A stretch of DNA of 64,000 nucleotides from Chrysoporthe austroafricana (lineage: Eukaryota; Ascomycota; Sordariomycetes; Diaporthales; Cryphonectriaceae): the NCBI GenBank assembly GCA_001051155.2, contig JYIP02000013.1, forward strand, positions 62,001 through 126,000. The letters are read 5' to 3'. Within the stretch, counting starts at the first letter, position 1. Each line of letters starts with the position of its first letter. Below the pieces are notes generated by a model. That model did not search any database and was not told where the DNA came from. It saw nothing but the letters and a program-made list of their open reading frames with translations. The position numbers were made by a program, and so were the translations under genes. Shown here one piece after another: positions 61,301 to 64,000 of this stretch.

Positions 61301-64000
61301 ATTCCGAATCCGTTTATTTTGAATCTTAAAATCTGAACTGAAAGATATTTAAAAAACGATTTGGGTCTAGCTAATAAAATATTTTTGCGTAAAAATAGCG
61401 AGAAGATAGTTTATAAATATCGCAAATAGTCTTATTCTATAATTAAGTAAATAACAATATTATTTATAAAAGCGAAAGCAAACTTATAATATAATTATAA
61501 GAATTGATTTATAAAATATTAGATATAGAATAGTAAATTTTGAAATCCTATAAGTAAAACTTTTATTCTTTCTTAATTGCGATAATTAATAATAGTAAAT
61601 TGGTTTTTATAATCTGGATATATCAAGAATTAATAGAAAAATTGCTATGCATTTATTACTATAATATATATTTTTTTTCTTAGTTATTTAATAACTTCTT
61701 GCTATAATAGCAAGGGGTAAGTATCGGGAATTGAAATTTTATTCAAAACGCATAAATTAATTATTATATATCCTTTTTTCTAGCCATTTATATTCTTCCA
61801 AATTATAAAAATTAATAAACCGAATAGTATTGTATTTATAACTTATTCAATTCGACTTTACTAATATAATTTATTTAAAATTTCGTTAATTACTTCTTAG
61901 TTTTCTTTATTTAAATAGTATAGCTTTTATTTTATTTTCTGATTTTGCTATCTTTCGATTAAATCGACTTTTATTTATTAATTGATTAGCATATTAATAG
62001 AACTTATATTTTTAAAAACTCTAGTATATGCCCGTATTAATTCTATAATTTTATAGAGAAATTCCAGTAAATGCTTGCAAATATATATACCGAAATCAAT
62101 TTCCGATTCTTTAATAGCTTTATCCTTTCGAATCCTTAATTTATTACTATTTTCGAAATAATCTCTTATTTCGGGAGTTTTTATATCCGGAAATCGGTAT
62201 TCTTTTAGCTATTTTTCAGTAATTTCCGTAATTTATTGGAAAATATACTTAATAAATAATAATTAATCTGAATTCAGCTTTCTTAAAAGCTATAATCCGT
62301 TTTTAATTCGTTAAAAGAAGTATTATTATGCAATATAATAATAGTTATCGTAATTTGCTAGCAAAATTATATAATCTGTTTAGAATAGTTCGATTATCTT
62401 TAAAAATTAATTTTTCTGGATTTTTAAAAAGGTTGTTATTTAATTCGTTATTAAAACCTTTTTAATTTAATAGCCTATTAAGTAATTCATTTACTCTTTC
62501 TGTTTTAGCCTGAATAAAAAGATTACATTTTTGGAATTCGCTTGATATTAATAAGAATTAGCTTATAAAATCTAAGCAGTATTATTATAATAGTTATAGC
62601 TTTTGCTTGCTAAGATTGTATTAGCATTCGAGCAAATACTTTTATTTTTATTATAATACTATTAAAATAACCAAATCGTATAAATAATTCTGAATTCAGA
62701 ATATCCAGTTCGTAAAGAATATTATATTCTTATCTTAATAAAATGCTTGCTTCTAATCGATCCAATATTCAAATTTCTATTCGGGTATAAAATATAATTA
62801 AATAGCCGTACTTATTACTCTGGAAATATAAATCGAATTCAGCTTAGCCTTTTGCTAGCGATTAGCTTATGCCTTTAAGCTTAGCTTTTATATTCCAGTT
62901 TACTTTCGCTTTAAAGAATTATATTAGCAATTTTTCGGCAATAGCATAACGATTAGCGCTTATATCGATATAGACCTTTATATCCGGCCTATTCGGATAT
63001 GCTTTAATTACAGCTCTTATATACGTATAGCTGCTGCTTTAATAAAGCTTAATTATAAATATAAGAATATTATATCCTAAGATTTTTCCTTTTTATATAT
63101 CGATTTTAAGAAAATTCTATAGCTAATTAAATAATTATATAGGGTATTTAATATAAAATATGCTTTTATTTACTAATAATTTTACTTTTTCAGTTCGAAA
63201 AATCTAGATATTGTTTTCGATTATTACGTTTTCTTTATTAGCTTATTCTTCCAATTCATTCTCTTATTTCTATAAGTTTTTGCTATTTTCGGTCTTTTTA
63301 TCTTATTTATCGCTATTCGCTATAAATAGATTATTATTTATAAAGAAATAGCTTTCTCGAATTAGCTTATTTTCTTTATCTGAATTATATTGCAATTTTC
63401 TATTATTGATATTGAAATTTGTTAGGATTAATTGAATAAAATATCTTTTAATATCTTTTCATACGAATCAATAATAAAAGCGCGATTAGAAATTTCGGTT
63501 TTTTGAAATTAAACTTTTGCTATTATTTATAATATTAATTAATATTTTCCTGGCCGTATTAGAGATATTTTATTATTTAGCTATCCGTTTTTATAATTAG
63601 TTCCGAATATCTATTAGTTTTCGCTATTATTTTAATAAAAGCTTTCGGAATTCGTATTCCGGGATATATTTAATGCTTTTAAATGGATTTGGCTAATTAA
63701 ATATCTTTATCGAACAAAATAAATATTCAAATTTTTAAAGCCTGAATTTTCCAGGGCATCCTAAGAATATATTAGCTAAGAAATAAATATTAATATTAGG
63801 AAGATTAGCAGCCGATTATATAATTTTCCGTACTAATTATACAAGTTTACGAAATAATTTTATTATGCAATCTAATTCGAGAATATGCTATATCTCTTAT
63901 TTCGCTTTGAAATATTTTTCGAAATCTTTCGTATCTTTATTTCGATTAGGTTTATCAAAATATTTAATTACTAATTCTTTATCGATCCGATCCTAAATAT
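58355..64000 (-). pseudogene. R11 pol and 5' coding region (partial)
   Basis: Minus-strand pol: the C-terminal tail near 58780-59000, chromodomain-like part about 59000-59110, integrase about 59500-60320, RNase H about 60540-60990, RT about 61270-61760, and the unassigned 5' coding region to the window end. At the position of the R5 pol stop (TAA 30906-30908) this copy has CAA, so that R5 stop is a mutation. Heavily RIPed. Confidence 0.8.

Larger units (their letters stand above)
55745..64000 (-). mobile_element. R11: inverted second copy of the R5 family, right end outside window
   Basis: Minus-strand element with its 3' LTR at 55745-55952, inserted in R10. It is co-linear with R5 from the 3' LTR to R5 position about 25705 (8.05 kb here against 8.08 kb there). 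The difference is mostly explained by one fewer 29-bp tandem unit. Left flank AAATA; the other flank is not visible. Confidence 0.9.

Noticed and set aside
16006..64000. An inversion between R5 and R11 to explain the odd flanks of R5
   Set aside because: Swapping partner ends does not produce matching duplications (TAACG with TATTT), and the flanks do not rejoin into one element as well as the deletion model does.
1..64000. Host genes, tRNA, rRNA, CRISPR or bacterial operons
   Set aside because: No convincing cloverleaf, rRNA block, spacer array or non-element coding region; essentially every segment is assignable to a retroelement.

Overview
The window looks like an AT-rich, gene-free block of a filamentous ascomycete (Pezizomycotina-type) genome, made entirely of Ty3/gypsy LTR retrotransposons inserted into one another. 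CpA/TpG dinucleotides are strongly depleted and TpA enriched, while CpG persists. Conserved codons are changed in the way repeat-induced point mutation (RIP) predicts: Gln and Trp codons become stops, the RT catalytic Asp-Asp becomes Asn-Asn, and Cys becomes Tyr. The species cannot be named. I see no host gene, tRNA, rRNA or CRISPR. All coding features are decayed copies.

Layout. R1 (1-7131, minus) is a chromovirus cut by the window start. It sits in R2 (minus), whose left part is 7132-16005. R3 (7978-15173, plus, complete, target duplication AAATA) is inserted in R2. R5 (16006-33990, plus) is a large second gypsy family with ~207-bp LTRs; it is itself split by R4 (16520-23842, plus, complete, duplication ATTTT). 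To the right follow the 3' half of R6 (33991-36093, plus), the 5' end of what is probably the same R2 (36094-37861, minus), a piece of R7 (37862-40306, minus) and R8 (40307-53852, minus). R8 carries two solo LTRs (S1, S2), a complete third-family element R9 (44125-50672, minus, duplication TATAT) and the 5' part of R10 (53853-55744, plus). R10 is broken by R11 (55745-64000+, minus), an inverted second copy of the R5 family.

The chromoviruses R1-R4, R6-R8 and R10 share one plan where complete: LTR ends TGTTATA...TATAACA, Gag with a zinc knuckle, then protease, RT, RNase H, integrase and chromodomain. Between the chromodomain and the 3' LTR lies a small gene on the opposite strand. It encodes a Zn2Cys6-like cysteine cluster and a coiled coil. 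It is exactly 501 bp in three copies (R1, R6, R8), 519 bp in R3, and a frameshifted version is in R4. The R5/R11 family instead has a 1749-bp sense-strand ORF of unknown function downstream of pol, the same length in both copies. These two accessory genes are the most interesting content.

R5 has no matching target duplication and is flanked by different broken elements. This fits deletion by recombination between two R5-family copies. All coordinates were read by eye. LTR edges are usually exact; domain edges are approximate.
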